Source of the DNA: Apibacter adventoris
GTDB lineage: Bacteria; Bacteroidota; Bacteroidia; Flavobacteriales; Weeksellaceae
DNA length: 64,000 nt
Direction of reading: 5' to 3'
NCBI RefSeq assembly: GCF_002964975.1
Contig: NZ_PSZM01000040.1
Location: 248,001-312,000, forward strand
A program made the translations under genes and the position numbers. The notes beneath the pieces are model-generated. The model was not told the origin of the DNA. It saw nothing but the letters and a program-made list of their open reading frames with translations, and searched no databases. Positions 9,549 to 19,177 of the stretch are shown here, piece after piece (positions within the stretch are counted from its first letter, which is position 1; each line of letters opens with the position of its first letter).

Positions 9549-10637
9549 ATGAAAACTAGTATTAATAAAAGCTCTATGAATTTTTTAGAGAAGTATTTAA
9601 ATACTCCTTCTCCTACAGGTGCAGAAATTAATGGGCAAAAAGTTTGGATAGATTATATTAATTCCTTTGTTGATAAAATACATATTGATAACTATGGAAC
9701 AGCTTATGCTATTATAAATCCTTCTGCTAAATACAAAGTAGTTATTGAAGCACATGCAGATGAGATTTCATGGTTTGTAAATTATATAACCGAGGATGGT
9801 TTATTATATGTAATAAGAAATGGAGGTTCGGATCATATGATTGCACCCTCTAAAAAAGTTCATATACATACAAAAAAAGGAGTGGTTAGTGGAGTATTCG
9901 GTTGGCCGGCAATTCATACGAGAAATTATACGGGAGCTGAAGAAGCTCCTAAAGTCGAAACTATTTGGGTTGATTGTGGAGCACAATCTAAAGAAGAGGT
10001 AGAAAAATTAGGGATTCATGTAGGTTGTATAATTACTTATCCGGATGAGTTTTTTATATTGAATGACACCTATTTTGTATGTAGGGCTTTAGATAACCGT
10101 ATCGGAGGATTTATGATTGCAGAAGTAGCCCGTCTCTTAAAAGAAAATAATGATACATTTGATTTTGGATTATATATAACTAATTCTGTACAGGAGGAAG
10201 TAGGACTAAGAGGGGCAGAAATGATTACTAATACTATAAAACCAGATGTAGCTATAGTTACAGATGTTACCCATGATACTACAACTCCTATGATCGATAT
10301 GAAAAAACATGGGGAAATAAAATGCGGTAAAGGGCCGGTGATTACTTATGCTCCGGCAGTTCAAAACAATTTAAGAGAACTCATTATAAATGCTTCTGAA
10401 GAAAATAAAATTCCGTTTCAAAGACATGCTTCAAGTCGGGTAACAGGTACAGATACAGATGCTTTTGCCTATTCAAACGGTGGAGTGCCTTCTGCTCTTA
10501 TTTCATTACCCTTAAAATATATGCATACAACAGTAGAAATGGTTCACATAAAAGATGTAGAAAATACGATAAAGATGATTTATCATAGTTTAAAATCAAT
10601 TAAAAACAACCAGGATTTTAAATATTTGAAAGTATAA
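9549..10637 (+). CDS. M42 family metallopeptidase (glutamyl aminopeptidase/endoglucanase-M type)
   Basis: A 362-residue cytoplasmic aminopeptidase of family M42, which forms large tetrahedral complexes and trims peptides. I see the metal ligands and catalytic residues in order: VIEAHADEISW (His), CRALDNRIGGF (Asp), SVQEEVGLRGA (catalytic Glu-Glu), VTDVTHDT (Asp) and the late MHTTVEMVHIKDVE (His and Glu). The length fits the family. A -7 element TATATTTG lies at 9518-9525. It is followed by a strong hairpin. The substrate range is not predictable; old annotations of such proteins as cellulases are misleading. Confidence 0.92.
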   Translation: MKTSINKSSMNFLEKYLNTPSPTGAEINGQKVWIDYINSFVDKIHIDNYGTAYAIINPSAKYKVVIEAHADEISWFVNYITEDGLLYVIRNGGSDHMIAPSKKVHIHTKKGVVSGVFGWPAIHTRNYTGAEEAPKVETIWVDCGAQSKEEVEKLGIHVGCIITYPDEFFILNDTYFVCRALDNRIGGFMIAEVARLLKENNDTFDFGLYITNSVQEEVGLRGAEMITNTIKPDVAIVTDVTHDTTTPMIDMKKHGEIKCGKGPVITYAPAVQNNLRELIINASEENKIPFQRHASSRVTGTDTDAFAYSNGGVPSALISLPLKYMHTTVEMVHIKDVENTIKMIYHSLKSIKNNQDFKYLKV

Positions 10638-10640
10638 ATA

Positions 10641-10671
10641 AAAAAGGGACTGTTTTAATCAGTCCCTTTTT
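10641..10671. terminator. Bidirectional intrinsic terminator
   Basis: Twelve-base perfect stem (10641-10652 with 10660-10671) and a 7-base loop, with A and T runs at the two ends. It lies between the converging M42 peptidase and nuclease genes. Confidence 0.9.
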
Positions 10672-10677
10672 AATATT

Positions 10678-11784
10678 TTACTTCCATTGAGAAGGATTTA
10701 TTTCATTTTTTATAGCTTCGGGAATTTTTGGAAAAAAAGTAAACCCTGTTTCTTTTTCTAATTCACTTACTGTCATTTTATATAAATCAATATTTGTATT
10801 TGTTACCGGTTTTTCATTGTTCATCTTATAAGCTATAGAAGTAAAAATATCCCCATTTCTTTTTAATAATGCTTTGTAATAATATTTAGGTACTGCAATT
10901 TTATTTTTATTGTTATCATATGCATAATTAATAGTAGGATCTGTAGCTGTTGTAATTATAGCACCGGTAACCACATATAATGTATCACATTGATAAGACC
11001 AGGTTCTAACTTTTTTTTCTAAATTAGCCCATAAATTTTGATTTAATATGCTATTTTGCGGAGTCATATTAGAAAAATAAAAAGTAGTTTTATTATTGTT
11101 TTTAGAGTTGGTTCTATCTGCGCTAGGTATTTGGTGCCCTCTATCAAATCCAGGTATTCCTTTAAATAAAGAAGATTGTTGCTCTTGAAGAATTTGTGGA
11201 TCAAAATTCCAAGCATCAGTCCTACCGGATTTTCCTATATAATACTTGTGTAGCGGGTAAGCTACCCAATATGCGATTTTATTTTGCGTATCATATAACA
11301 TAGAGTAATTTCTCTGTGAAGGATTATCTGGTAATTTATGCGAAATAAAAAGTGTGTTTTGCATATTTTTTTGTTTAGGTAATTCTAACCAACCTAATTT
11401 ACCAAGTGGTACACCTTCTTTAAATCCTTCTTGTATTAATCTTACAGTCTTAATTTCTAATCCGTTAGAAACAGATATATCAACTATACGTGTTTTTTCA
11501 TTTTTATTGGGTTCTATTATTATTGAAACAGTAGAAGAGGATACTCCTTCGTTAGATGAAAAAGAAACCCAGGATTTGTTTTTATCTTCAATAGATATAG
11601 TCCATTTTCTTGTAGTTGTTATTTTAAGTTCAGAAGTAGTAGTTTCTGCCGATATCTTTTCCGGTGAAAGATTTATTATAAAATTATCTTCTTCATATTC
11701 ATTATCATTATCACTACTACAATTCATATTAAACAAAAATGTACTAAATAATAATGAAATTAATAAAAATGAAAGTTTTTTCAT
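10678..11784 (-). CDS. Surface lipoprotein DNA/RNA non-specific endonuclease with BACON domain
   Basis: A 368-residue protein with a lipoprotein-type leader ending at Cys22, directly followed by an acidic tract (SSDNDNEYEED). Such a tract in Bacteroidota lipoproteins often marks export to the cell surface. Residues about 40-120 look like a BACON-type immunoglobulin-fold domain (ISAETTTSELKITTTRKWTI, GVSSSTVSIIIEPN). The rest is a beta-beta-alpha-metal NUC1-type nuclease: DRGHQ (about 214-218, catalytic His217) and the later FSNMTPQN with a metal-binding Asn in NLWANLEKKVR. It probably degrades extracellular nucleic acid for nutrition or competition. It converges on the M42 gene across a shared terminator. 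Confidence 0.88.
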   Translation of the reverse strand: MKKLSFLLISLLFSTFLFNMNCSSDNDNEYEEDNFIINLSPEKISAETTTSELKITTTRKWTISIEDKNKSWVSFSSNEGVSSSTVSIIIEPNKNEKTRIVDISVSNGLEIKTVRLIQEGFKEGVPLGKLGWLELPKQKNMQNTLFISHKLPDNPSQRNYSMLYDTQNKIAYWVAYPLHKYYIGKSGRTDAWNFDPQILQEQQSSLFKGIPGFDRGHQIPSADRTNSKNNNKTTFYFSNMTPQNSILNQNLWANLEKKVRTWSYQCDTLYVVTGAIITTATDPTINYAYDNNKNKIAVPKYYYKALLKRNGDIFTSIAYKMNNEKPVTNTNIDLYKMTVSELEKETGFTFFPKIPEAIKNEINPSQWK

Positions 11785-12133
11785 AAGATTTTTTTTTAAT
11801 TATTTAATAAAATTAATTTTTATTTGCTAAATTATTAAATAATTAATAAACAAAATAGAAGTATAATTTATTGAATATTATAAATTATAATATATATATA
11901 TTATATAGGTAAAATTATAAAATAGTATGTCAAAAATTGACATATATTACAAAATAAATAACAAATAATAGGGAATATTATGATGGGGAGAATTATGTAC
12001 TACTAGTTTGTGTAAATATTAATTTTAACTACAGGCAGATAAGATCACTACCTTTCATATATTAGAAACAGCATTAAACCGAATATTAGACAATAAACTG
12101 AAAATAATTTATATTTATATTATCAACTATTAT
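11785..12133. other. AT-rich intergenic region without a recognised gene
   Basis: About 350 bases between the divergently oriented nuclease start and the convergent AlgH end. It holds a 20-base alternating AT palindrome at 11886-11905 and long A/T runs. I see no ORF, RNA gene or full promoter motif here. It must carry the nuclease promoter. Confidence 0.5.
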
Positions 12134-12685
12134 TCAATTAAGTTGTGGATTACTTGGAGAATTAACCCAAATTATATTTGTTTTATCCATCTTTATCAGC
12201 TCATTTTTCCATAAATTTTTATCCCATTCTAATATATTAAGTTGAGGGTCATCATATATAAGCCAATCTTCTCTTTTCATTTCATTTTCTAGCTGCCCTT
12301 CTCTCCAACCTGAATAACCAATAAAAAATCTAATTTCATTTTTTCCAATTAAATTTTTATTTATAGATAATTTTATTTGATCATAATCTCCAGACCAAAA
12401 ATAATTATCAGAGATCTTAACACCTCCTTTTATTATGTCTGGACGTGAATGAATAACGAATAAATGATCTTGGTTTACTGGTCCCCCCATATACACAGCA
12501 GTATCGGCTTCTATTCCTGGCATAAGGTCTGATAATTTTTTAGTGTATATTTTATTTAATATAAAACCTACAGTTCCTTTTTCTTTATTATAATCTGTAA
12601 TATAAATTACACTTTTAGAAAAAAAGGGATCTTCAAGAATAGGTTTTGTAATTAATAATTTACCTTTGTAATCCATATCATTCAT
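12134..12685 (-). CDS. YqgE/AlgH family protein
   Basis: A 183-residue protein of the YqgE/AlgH (DUF179) family. Recognisable segments are GKLLITKPILEDPFFSKSVIYI at the start, GTVGFILNK, YMGGPVNQDHLFVIHS, and FIGYSGWREGQLENE. The fold is known but the molecular function is not; early links to alginate regulation in Pseudomonas are not general. It is divergent from pdxH across 50 bases. Either of two in-frame ATG codons (residue 1 or 4) could be the start. Confidence 0.93.
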   Translation of the reverse strand: MNDMDYKGKLLITKPILEDPFFSKSVIYITDYNKEKGTVGFILNKIYTKKLSDLMPGIEADTAVYMGGPVNQDHLFVIHSRPDIIKGGVKISDNYFWSGDYDQIKLSINKNLIGKNEIRFFIGYSGWREGQLENEMKREDWLIYDDPQLNILEWDKNLWKNELIKMDKTNIIWVNSPSNPQLN

Positions 12686-12735
12686 ATACCTAACATTATT
12701 CTTTACTAAAATATAAAATTACACATTTTTTTATT

Positions 12736-13383
12736 ATGGAAGATTTATCTGATAAGAGAAAAGTATATAATTCAGGTTATTTAATTGAATCTGAATTAAA
12801 AGATAATCCTATGGAATTATTCAGAGATTGGTATATATTTGCAGAGCAAAGCAATTTGATTGTTGAAACCAATGCTATGTCAATTTCAACTATAGAAGAT
12901 GACAAAATTCCCAGAACACGTATTGTACTATTAAAGCAATATACTTGGGAAGGTTTTATTTTCTATACAAATTATGAAGGAAGGAAAGGTCAAGCAATTG
13001 CAAAAAACCCTAATGTTTGTTTAAATTTTTATTGGGACAAGATTGAAAAACAGATAATTATAAATGGTATTGCTGAAAAGATTGCTAGTAATTTGTCTGA
13101 TGGGTATTTTCACTCCAGACCAAGGGGAAGTCAACTAGGAGCTATAGTTTCCCCTCAAAGCCAAATAATTCCCAATAGAGAATTTATGGATAACAGATTA
13201 AAAGAAATGGAAGAAGCTACTAGAAATATAGAAGAAATTGAACGTCCAAAAAATTGGGGCGGATTTATTGTAAAACCTTTTCAAATAGAATTTTGGCAAG
13301 GAAGGCCCAATCGACTACATGACAGAATTATATATACTTTAGATGAAAATCAAAACTGGAATATTAACCGATTAGCTCCTTAA
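12736..13383 (+). CDS. pdxH: Pyridoxamine 5'-phosphate oxidase
   Basis: PdxH oxidises pyridoxamine or pyridoxine 5'-phosphate to pyridoxal 5'-phosphate with FMN as cofactor, in the cytoplasm. The 215-residue sequence has the FMN-binding region PRTRIVLLKQY, then FYTNYEGRKGQAIAKNP. It also has the substrate-binding SRPRGSQLGAIVSPQSQ, the WGGFIVKPFQIEFWQGRPNRLHDR segment and the C-terminal RLAP end typical of the enzyme. Full length. It may be cotranscribed with the lipoprotein gene 21 bases downstream, although their functions look unrelated. Confidence 0.96.
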   Translation: MEDLSDKRKVYNSGYLIESELKDNPMELFRDWYIFAEQSNLIVETNAMSISTIEDDKIPRTRIVLLKQYTWEGFIFYTNYEGRKGQAIAKNPNVCLNFYWDKIEKQIIINGIAEKIASNLSDGYFHSRPRGSQLGAIVSPQSQIIPNREFMDNRLKEMEEATRNIEEIERPKNWGGFIVKPFQIEFWQGRPNRLHDRIIYTLDENQNWNINRLAP

Positions 13384-13404
13384 ATCATAATTATAAATAC
13401 AACT

Positions 13405-14397
13405 ATGAAAATAAAAGCATTTTTTCTATTTATAATATTAAATTTGCTCTTTTCTTGTCATAAGGAAAAACTACATCCTATTAATTTTTATTACTGGAAA
13501 ACTACTGTAGATATAGGTAAAATAGAAGAAGAGTATTTCAATTCTCTTCATTGTAATAAATTATATGTACGTTTTTTTGATGTAGATAAATATGAAAATC
13601 AGTTTCCAATACCTAAAGCGGTTATTAAAGATTTTACTCAATTAAATTTAAAAGCAGAATATGTTCCGGTAATTTTTATAACTAACCGAAGCCTACAAAA
13701 TTTATCTCAAAATAATATTTCGGAACTGGCTAAAAAAATTAATTCCTTGATTAGTTATATTTATAAGACTAACCATTTTCAAGAATATACAGAAATTCAA
13801 TTAGATTGCGACTGGACTTCTTCAACTAGAGATAATTATTTTTATTTACTTAGTGAATTAAAATCTATTTCCCATAAAAATATTAGTTGTACTATTCGAC
13901 TTCATCAGGTTAAATTTAGGGAAAAAACAGGAATACCGCCGGTGGATAAAGGATATTTAATGTGCTATGCAACATCTAATCCTACGGAAGAATCCAATAA
14001 AAATTCTATTTTAGATATTGATTTGCTTAAAGACTATCTCTCTACTATACGTACATACCCGCTAGAGTTTGATATTGCTCTCCCACTCTTTTCCTGGGGA
14101 ATAGTTAAAAATCATATGGGAAAAATAAAAATAATCAATGGATTAACTACTGAAGAGTTAGAAAATAAAAAATTTACTAAAATTTCTGAAAATAGGTATA
14201 AGGTTATGGAAGATCATTTTCTTCATGGTTTGTACCTTAATAAAGATTTTATTATAACTATAGAAAATATCTCACCAAAACTATTAAATGAAACGAAAAT
14301 GTACTTATCAAAAAAAATAGATAAACCATATAGTATTATTTATTTTCATTTAGATAGTATATTTGTTAAAAGATTTAAAACAGAGGAATTATTATGA
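13405..14397 (+). CDS. Hypothetical lipoprotein, DUF3142-like
   Basis: A 330-residue protein with a lipobox (LLFSC, Cys17-18 region). The body has alternating strand/helix segments (YYWKTTVDIGKIEE, KLYVRFFDVD, EIQLDCDWTSSTRDNYFYLL, FDIALPLFSWGIV). This recalls a TIM-barrel glycoside-hydrolase-like fold such as DUF3142, with Asp residues in the QLDCDW strand as candidate functional residues. The family assignment is tentative. The stop overlaps the start of the next gene by four bases (ATGA), so the two proteins are probably translationally coupled and work together at the envelope. Confidence 0.65.
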   Translation: MKIKAFFLFIILNLLFSCHKEKLHPINFYYWKTTVDIGKIEEEYFNSLHCNKLYVRFFDVDKYENQFPIPKAVIKDFTQLNLKAEYVPVIFITNRSLQNLSQNNISELAKKINSLISYIYKTNHFQEYTEIQLDCDWTSSTRDNYFYLLSELKSISHKNISCTIRLHQVKFREKTGIPPVDKGYLMCYATSNPTEESNKNSILDIDLLKDYLSTIRTYPLEFDIALPLFSWGIVKNHMGKIKIINGLTTEELENKKFTKISENRYKVMEDHFLHGLYLNKDFIITIENISPKLLNETKMYLSKKIDKPYSIIYFHLDSIFVKRFKTEELL

Positions 14398-16871
14398 AAA
14401 AAATCGTTGTATCTTTCGCCTTATTAGCTTCTTCTTTGGTCTACCCTTGTACACATTATAATCCTGAATATGATTATTATAACCTGTTTATGCAGGAAAC
14501 TATCAATTCTCCTCAATATTTTCCCTTTCTATTAGGTTTATCTTCTACTTATTACTCTTCTACTAATAAAATATTTACTTTTAAAAATGAAAATATTGAA
14601 GAATGGCAAAAATATTTACATGTAGAGTATAATCAGGCTTATTATCTGGTTTTTAAATCTAAAGAAACAGATATACGGTCCCTAATTAAAGGAAAAAAAA
14701 TTAATAATGATACTTTGTCTTTTATCACTCCGGATTTCATAACAAAAAACATACAAGCTTTAAAATACATTGCCTATTCCAAATACCTGGAACCTTATAT
14801 GAGTGTTTCTTTTTCAAAAACTAATTATTGGATGGATAGTCCTTCTTTATCTGTAAATGATTTGGATTATGAAAAAGTAATCAATGTATTAAAAAGAAGC
14901 TGGAATGCAGAAACCGACAAGGAGCTAAAACTCCGATATGGTTATCAGTTAGTACGTTTGGCTCATTACAAAAAGGATTTTGAACAAGCTATTGAATATT
15001 TTAATCAATATGTAGCCTCCTTAAAATATTATCCTGTAATGTATTATTATGCATTGGATCAAAAGGCTGGAGCAGAAAGGGGATTAGGAAATTTAATTCA
15101 GGCAAATTATGATTTTTTTACTGTCTTCACCCACACTAAAAATATAAAAAGTAAAGTATATTCCTCATTAATATTGTCTCAACCCAAACAAAATGAATAC
15201 GAGTATAATTTTTCCATTTCTGATAATTTTTTAGAAGATTTACTAAAAAATGCAAAAACTGAAAAAGAAAAGAATGATGCATATCTTTTATTAGGATATC
15301 AGGATTTTAATAATCCACTAAGCTCTCTGAAAGAAATAATACAAAATTCACCGGATGCCATACAAGCTAAAGTTTTAATGGCCAGAGCTGTAAATCAGCT
15401 GGAAAGAAACTATTTACACGTATTCCACCGTTGTGTAGATACTGAACATTATGCAAAAAATAATACAGATAAAAGGCTACCCGTAATTACTGAAGATTCA
15501 ACAACTCCTTTCTTCCAACAAACGTTAGATCTTTCCCTGAAACAGTCATTAGATAGAAAAGTAAAGGATACAGATTTTTGGAATTTAACTACTTCTTATT
15601 TATATTTTTTACAAAAAAATTATAAAAAATCCCGTGAGTTTTTATCTAAGGTACATGCATACAAAAAAATTTACAAAGAACAAAAAATCAGACTGCAGAT
15701 GTTATTGGATATTTGTGAGCAGCCTATTATTACTCCTGAATTTGAAAAAATATTATTTTCAAAATATAAAAATATATTTAATGATAATTTAAAAAATAAT
15801 GACTATACTTCTACCCAATCTTTTATTATAGATATTTTAGCTAATCGTTATTTTTTACAAAAACAATACGCCCAATCCTTTTTATTGCATAATCAAATTA
15901 CAGATTTGGAATATAATCCTAATTTATCTTTACTAGAGGATATAGTTGCTCTATATCATAAGAAAAATAAATCTCCTATGGATACATATTTGGTTAAAAA
16001 TATATCTCCATATGGATATGATGGATATGTACAAAAAAAACAAACCAATTTTAATTTTGATGAATATGTAGCTCAGATGAAAGGAAATGTCTATTTGTCT
16101 CAGGGCGAATTACAAAAAGCACTTGCTGAGTTCCAAAAAGTAAGTAATAATTTTACACTTTTTAGCATCAATCATAGATATGGAGAAGAACAAACTTTGA
16201 AACCCAATGAATATAACGGCTATAGCAACATTCCCTATTATATTTTCGGATATAATAAGATTGAATCTTTTCAATCTCCTGAATCAGAAGTTATGGGCGT
16301 AGATTATCTGAAAGATTTTAAGTTTATCAAATCTACTATGAATAAACGGGAATTAACTGAAACTCTAATTTCCTTGCAAAAAATAGCTCAGAAAGATAAC
16401 GAACAATCTGCAAAAGCTAATTATCTTTTAGGAAACTTCTTTTATAATACATCCTGTAACGGATATTACCGACATATTTTACGATTCGATAAAAACAATC
16501 AGAATGGGCCTAAATTTTACTATAATACTCATTTAGATTTTTTTGCTATGGTATATTTTAAAGAATATCCTAGTACTACTTATTTTTCGGATTACACAAA
16601 AATTCCTACTCAATATTTGGAAAAAGCGCTCAGTTTGGCAAAAGACAGGGAACTTAAAGCCCGGATTGTTTTTGCGCTTTCAAAAGTAGAACAGGAAGAT
16701 TTTTACTTGGCGAGATATTATTGCTACAGAGATAAATTACCGGAAGGAGATGGCATTTTAATTAAAAACCGAAGATATTTTGCTTCTCTTAGTGATTTAA
16801 AAGATACTCAATTTTATAAGGAAGTAAAAAGTAACTGTTTATACTTTGAATATTATGTTACTCATTATTAG
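14394..16871 (+). CDS. Large exported hypothetical protein with TPR-like helical repeats
   Basis: An 825-residue protein with a signal peptide (hydrophobic residues 4-18, cleavage near VYPC). The mature N-terminus CTHYNPEYDYYNLF is Tyr/Asp-rich. The remainder is rich in helical pairs with TPR-like spacing (for example KKDFEQAIEYFNQYVASLKYYP, GNVYLSQGELQKALAEFQKVS and AKANYLLGNFFYNT). I do not recognise a catalytic domain. It may be a periplasmic or surface scaffold acting with the lipoprotein encoded just upstream, whose stop codon it overlaps. No terminator hairpin is seen after it. Confidence 0.6.
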   Translation: MKKIVVSFALLASSLVYPCTHYNPEYDYYNLFMQETINSPQYFPFLLGLSSTYYSSTNKIFTFKNENIEEWQKYLHVEYNQAYYLVFKSKETDIRSLIKGKKINNDTLSFITPDFITKNIQALKYIAYSKYLEPYMSVSFSKTNYWMDSPSLSVNDLDYEKVINVLKRSWNAETDKELKLRYGYQLVRLAHYKKDFEQAIEYFNQYVASLKYYPVMYYYALDQKAGAERGLGNLIQANYDFFTVFTHTKNIKSKVYSSLILSQPKQNEYEYNFSISDNFLEDLLKNAKTEKEKNDAYLLLGYQDFNNPLSSLKEIIQNSPDAIQAKVLMARAVNQLERNYLHVFHRCVDTEHYAKNNTDKRLPVITEDSTTPFFQQTLDLSLKQSLDRKVKDTDFWNLTTSYLYFLQKNYKKSREFLSKVHAYKKIYKEQKIRLQMLLDICEQPIITPEFEKILFSKYKNIFNDNLKNNDYTSTQSFIIDILANRYFLQKQYAQSFLLHNQITDLEYNPNLSLLEDIVALYHKKNKSPMDTYLVKNISPYGYDGYVQKKQTNFNFDEYVAQMKGNVYLSQGELQKALAEFQKVSNNFTLFSINHRYGEEQTLKPNEYNGYSNIPYYIFGYNKIESFQSPESEVMGVDYLKDFKFIKSTMNKRELTETLISLQKIAQKDNEQSAKANYLLGNFFYNTSCNGYYRHILRFDKNNQNGPKFYYNTHLDFFAMVYFKEYPSTTYFSDYTKIPTQYLEKALSLAKDRELKARIVFALSKVEQEDFYLARYYCYRDKLPEGDGILIKNRRYFASLSDLKDTQFYKEVKSNCLYFEYYVTHY

Positions 16872-17202
16872 AATATTTTTATATTTTTAAAGATAATAGG
16901 TTGGTTTCTCTGTTTTCTAATCAAATATAATAGTCTTTAATTTTTTGTAAAGACTACTTACTTGACCTATTGTCTTTTTTTGTAAATAATGGGTGTCCAA
17001 TGAAAAATTGGTCTAATTTTACTGTTACATAATGTAAATATTATTAAGGAACAAAATATATCATTTTTTTAATTGAGACGTTTTTATTGATAAGGATGGA
17101 ATCTTTTATTTTACTATAAATATTGTATTCCTCAGGAATTTACTTTAATTAAATCCATATTATTTCGATACTCATAATTTACTACTTTTATAACTTGTTT
17201 AT
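16872..17202. other. Intergenic region between the TPR-like gene and the effector array
   Basis: About 330 bases of AT-rich sequence with several poly-T tracts. I see no ORF, hairpin or RNA gene. It marks the left border of the accessory region: the 996-bp repeat begins right after it at 17203. Confidence 0.5.
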
Positions 17203-18198
17203 TAGTTTATTATAGTTTCACTCTCCTTGTTTTATTATTTTACAGTTGAAGAAATATCCTAAACTATCTATATCACACTTTTCAATGGACCCATTATTAC
17301 AATGAAATACACCATTTTTTTCTTTGCATATTTTTCCTGAATCATAAGTATAAATAGAAGTATCTAAATCTATCATTATTTTATTCTTTTTCTTTTGGTA
17401 AATTACACTATCTTTTTTCATTAATAATTTTAATTTTCCATTTCTATAAAAAGAAGTATAAGATGGAAAAATATTTTCTTTTAAACAGGAATTTTTTTCT
17501 TTTGGAAAATCGTAAAGGGTATGTCTATTTATGATTAGAGAATCTTTTTGGAAAGAAAAATATAAGCAATTTGAGTTTTCAGATTTCAAACTTTTACTAC
17601 TTTTAATTAAAGAAAAGCCAAAAAAATAGATTGAATCAGGTGTATATATATGTAAACTATAATCATCTTCTGAAAAAAGATGTTGAAAGAAAAAGTTATC
17701 TTGTATAATAAAATCTTTCAGTCTTTTTTTAGATAAAAACGAATCTATTTGTTTTTGTCTATATTGATAAAATTCTTTATGCAAACTATCATTAAAGAAC
17801 CTTTTTCTTTTATTATAGTTTATTGCTTTGCTTATATATTCTTTTTCTTGCAAAGTTTTTATAATTTTATCTGTTTTATGTATATCATTAGAGCTACATC
17901 CAATTAAGAATAATAAACAGATACAGTAATTATTTATCTTTTTCTATAATATCATAATTAAAAGCTTCATTATAATCTATCTCTTTGATAGTTTGAGTTA
18001 TAGGATTAAAAATAGGATAATTATTTTCATATTTATTAATATATAGATTTTTATGATTATTGTCTATTAAACGCGTTTTTGAACCTATTTTATCACGATC
18101 GTAATAATCTCTTAAAGGAATTCCCGCAGCCATACTTATTTTATTTTCTATATGGGAAGCATAGATTTCATCTACCATAATTGTTCCTTCCCAATAAC
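17203..18198. repeat. 996-bp direct repeat, copy 1 (with 20301-21296)
   Basis: The same sequence recurs 3098 bases to the right with no net length change. I could see at least eight single-base differences. The repeat covers a whole immunity-type gene plus the last part of the effector gene. Similarity continues more weakly beyond 18198. Confidence 0.92.
17218..17955 (-). pseudogene. Immunity-type lipoprotein, copy A' with stop at codon 4
   Basis: Near-identical copy of the lipoprotein encoded at 20316-21053. The equivalent ATG (17955) is present, but the fourth codon, TTG in the other copy, is TAG here. Translation would therefore stop at once and the signal peptide and lipobox would be lost. 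An open frame continues from an internal TTG at 17853 (211 residues), which would make a cytoplasmic protein if translated at all. The single base change is silent in the overlapping effector frame (ATT to ATA, both Ile). The C-terminal region keeps all four cysteines conserved in the paralogues. It is the last gene of the array. Confidence 0.8.
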
Positions 18199-18265
18199 TT
18201 AAATCTTGCTGTTTTAAGTGAAATGATTTTACATGTCCCATTTTATGCCCTAAAACAATATAGGA
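17930..18265 (-). pseudogene. Displaced effector 3' end with HKMGH
   Basis: Encodes the last 110 or so residues of the metalloprotease-type effector, starting abruptly at SYIVLGHKMGH just after the stop of the preceding lipoprotein gene. The zinc motif reads HKMGH, where the complete effector at 21028-22227 has HEMGH, so the catalytic Glu is replaced by Lys. The remaining sequence is very close to that effector, including DEIYASHIENKI and PLRDYYDRDKIG. An internal ATG (18241) gives a 103-residue frame. It overlaps the start of lipoprotein copy A' by 26 bases. It is probably a recombination relic, as seen for orphan toxin tips in Rhs and CDI loci. Confidence 0.8.
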
Positions 18266-18269
18266 AAGA

Positions 18270-18980
18270 TTATTTTATAGTATCACAATAAATGTACTCT
18301 CCCTTTTCGTTTTTCATACATTTTTTACTAATATTTCTACATTCCATAATATTATTTTTAGTCATACAAATACCATTTGAAGTAAACCATTTTGTTGTAT
18401 TTAAATCTATCAAAGTTTTGCTATTATTGCGTTTTAATAAAATGGAGTCTTTATTATGATTTATTTTAGATAAATAATCTAACCTATTATTTATATAACT
18501 TGAAATATAATAGCTATCAAAACTATTTTTATTATCTGACAATGATTTATTTACATAATATAAATTATTGTCAGAAGTATAAAAAAATGGATTACCTAAA
18601 ATAAATGTTTTTACATTTTTTCTTCTAATAGTTTTATTTTCTTTTGAAATTGAATAATTGTAAATAAGTACAGAATCTTTATATATAATAAATGCATCAT
18701 AAAGCGGAATTCCTGATGCATCATTTATATTAAAGCTTTCTTGAATTATAAAATTTCTTATCTTTTTCTGTTTAATATATTTATTTATAAATTTTCTATC
18801 TTTAAAAAAGTCTTGATACAATTTATTATAAAATCTTTTATTTTGTGGAGAAAAAGTCATATAGGTCTGTTCTATATTTTTAGTTTCAATATTCTGAATT
18901 ATTTTTGCAGACTTATTGACACCTGTAATATTACAAGATATAATCAATAAAATAAATAGCGTATATATTAATTTATTCAT
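18270..18980 (-). CDS. Putative immunity lipoprotein B
   Basis: A 236-residue lipoprotein with a short leader and lipobox LIISC. It is a diverged paralogue of the lipoproteins at 19174-19908 and 20316-21053. All share DSxLxY/DSIYxF strands in the middle and a C-terminal block of about 50 residues: IDLNT, then four Cys in the order GxC, xxC, kkC and a last C before the end (CDTIK). Conserved Cys pairs suggest two disulphides in the periplasm. Position directly after an effector 3' end suggests immunity to a related metalloprotease effector; this is inference from context. It starts by a four-base overlap with the preceding effector fragment. Confidence 0.7.
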   Translation of the reverse strand: MNKLIYTLFILLIISCNITGVNKSAKIIQNIETKNIEQTYMTFSPQNKRFYNKLYQDFFKDRKFINKYIKQKKIRNFIIQESFNINDASGIPLYDAFIIYKDSVLIYNYSISKENKTIRRKNVKTFILGNPFFYTSDNNLYYVNKSLSDNKNSFDSYYISSYINNRLDYLSKINHNKDSILLKRNNSKTLIDLNTTKWFTSNGICMTKNNIMECRNISKKCMKNEKGEYIYCDTIK

Positions 18981-19177
18981 TTTTTTATATGGTAATAATT
19001 AAATGCTACTGATTTGTCTAATTTATGTAATGGTTTTGCAAAATAATCTTCTGATTGGTTAATATAAAATGAGAATCCCTCTTTATCCATAATATCTCCA
19101 TATCCAGAACCATCGTATTTATCCCGTAGGTTTGCTGCTCTATATCTTATTCTCAATATGAGAAGCATAGAGCTCAC
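18977..19177 (-). pseudogene. Displaced effector 3' end lacking the zinc motif
   Basis: A short fragment of the effector C-terminus. The region just after the stop of lipoprotein C reads ELYASHIENKI in one frame and then hits a stop. The similarity continues in another frame as RAANLRDKY and on to VAFNYYHIKK, so there is a frameshift at about 19140-19145. The HExxH region is absent. The downstream part is clearly diverged from the other copies (for example GFSFYINQSEDY in place of NLYINKYENNY). It comes from a different effector allele, paired with lipoprotein B, which it overlaps by four bases. Confidence 0.7.

Noticed and set aside
11886..11905. 20-base AT palindrome in the 11.8-12.1 kb gap
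   Set aside because: An alternating TA run in very AT-rich DNA; no element or gene end at its position, so probably chance.
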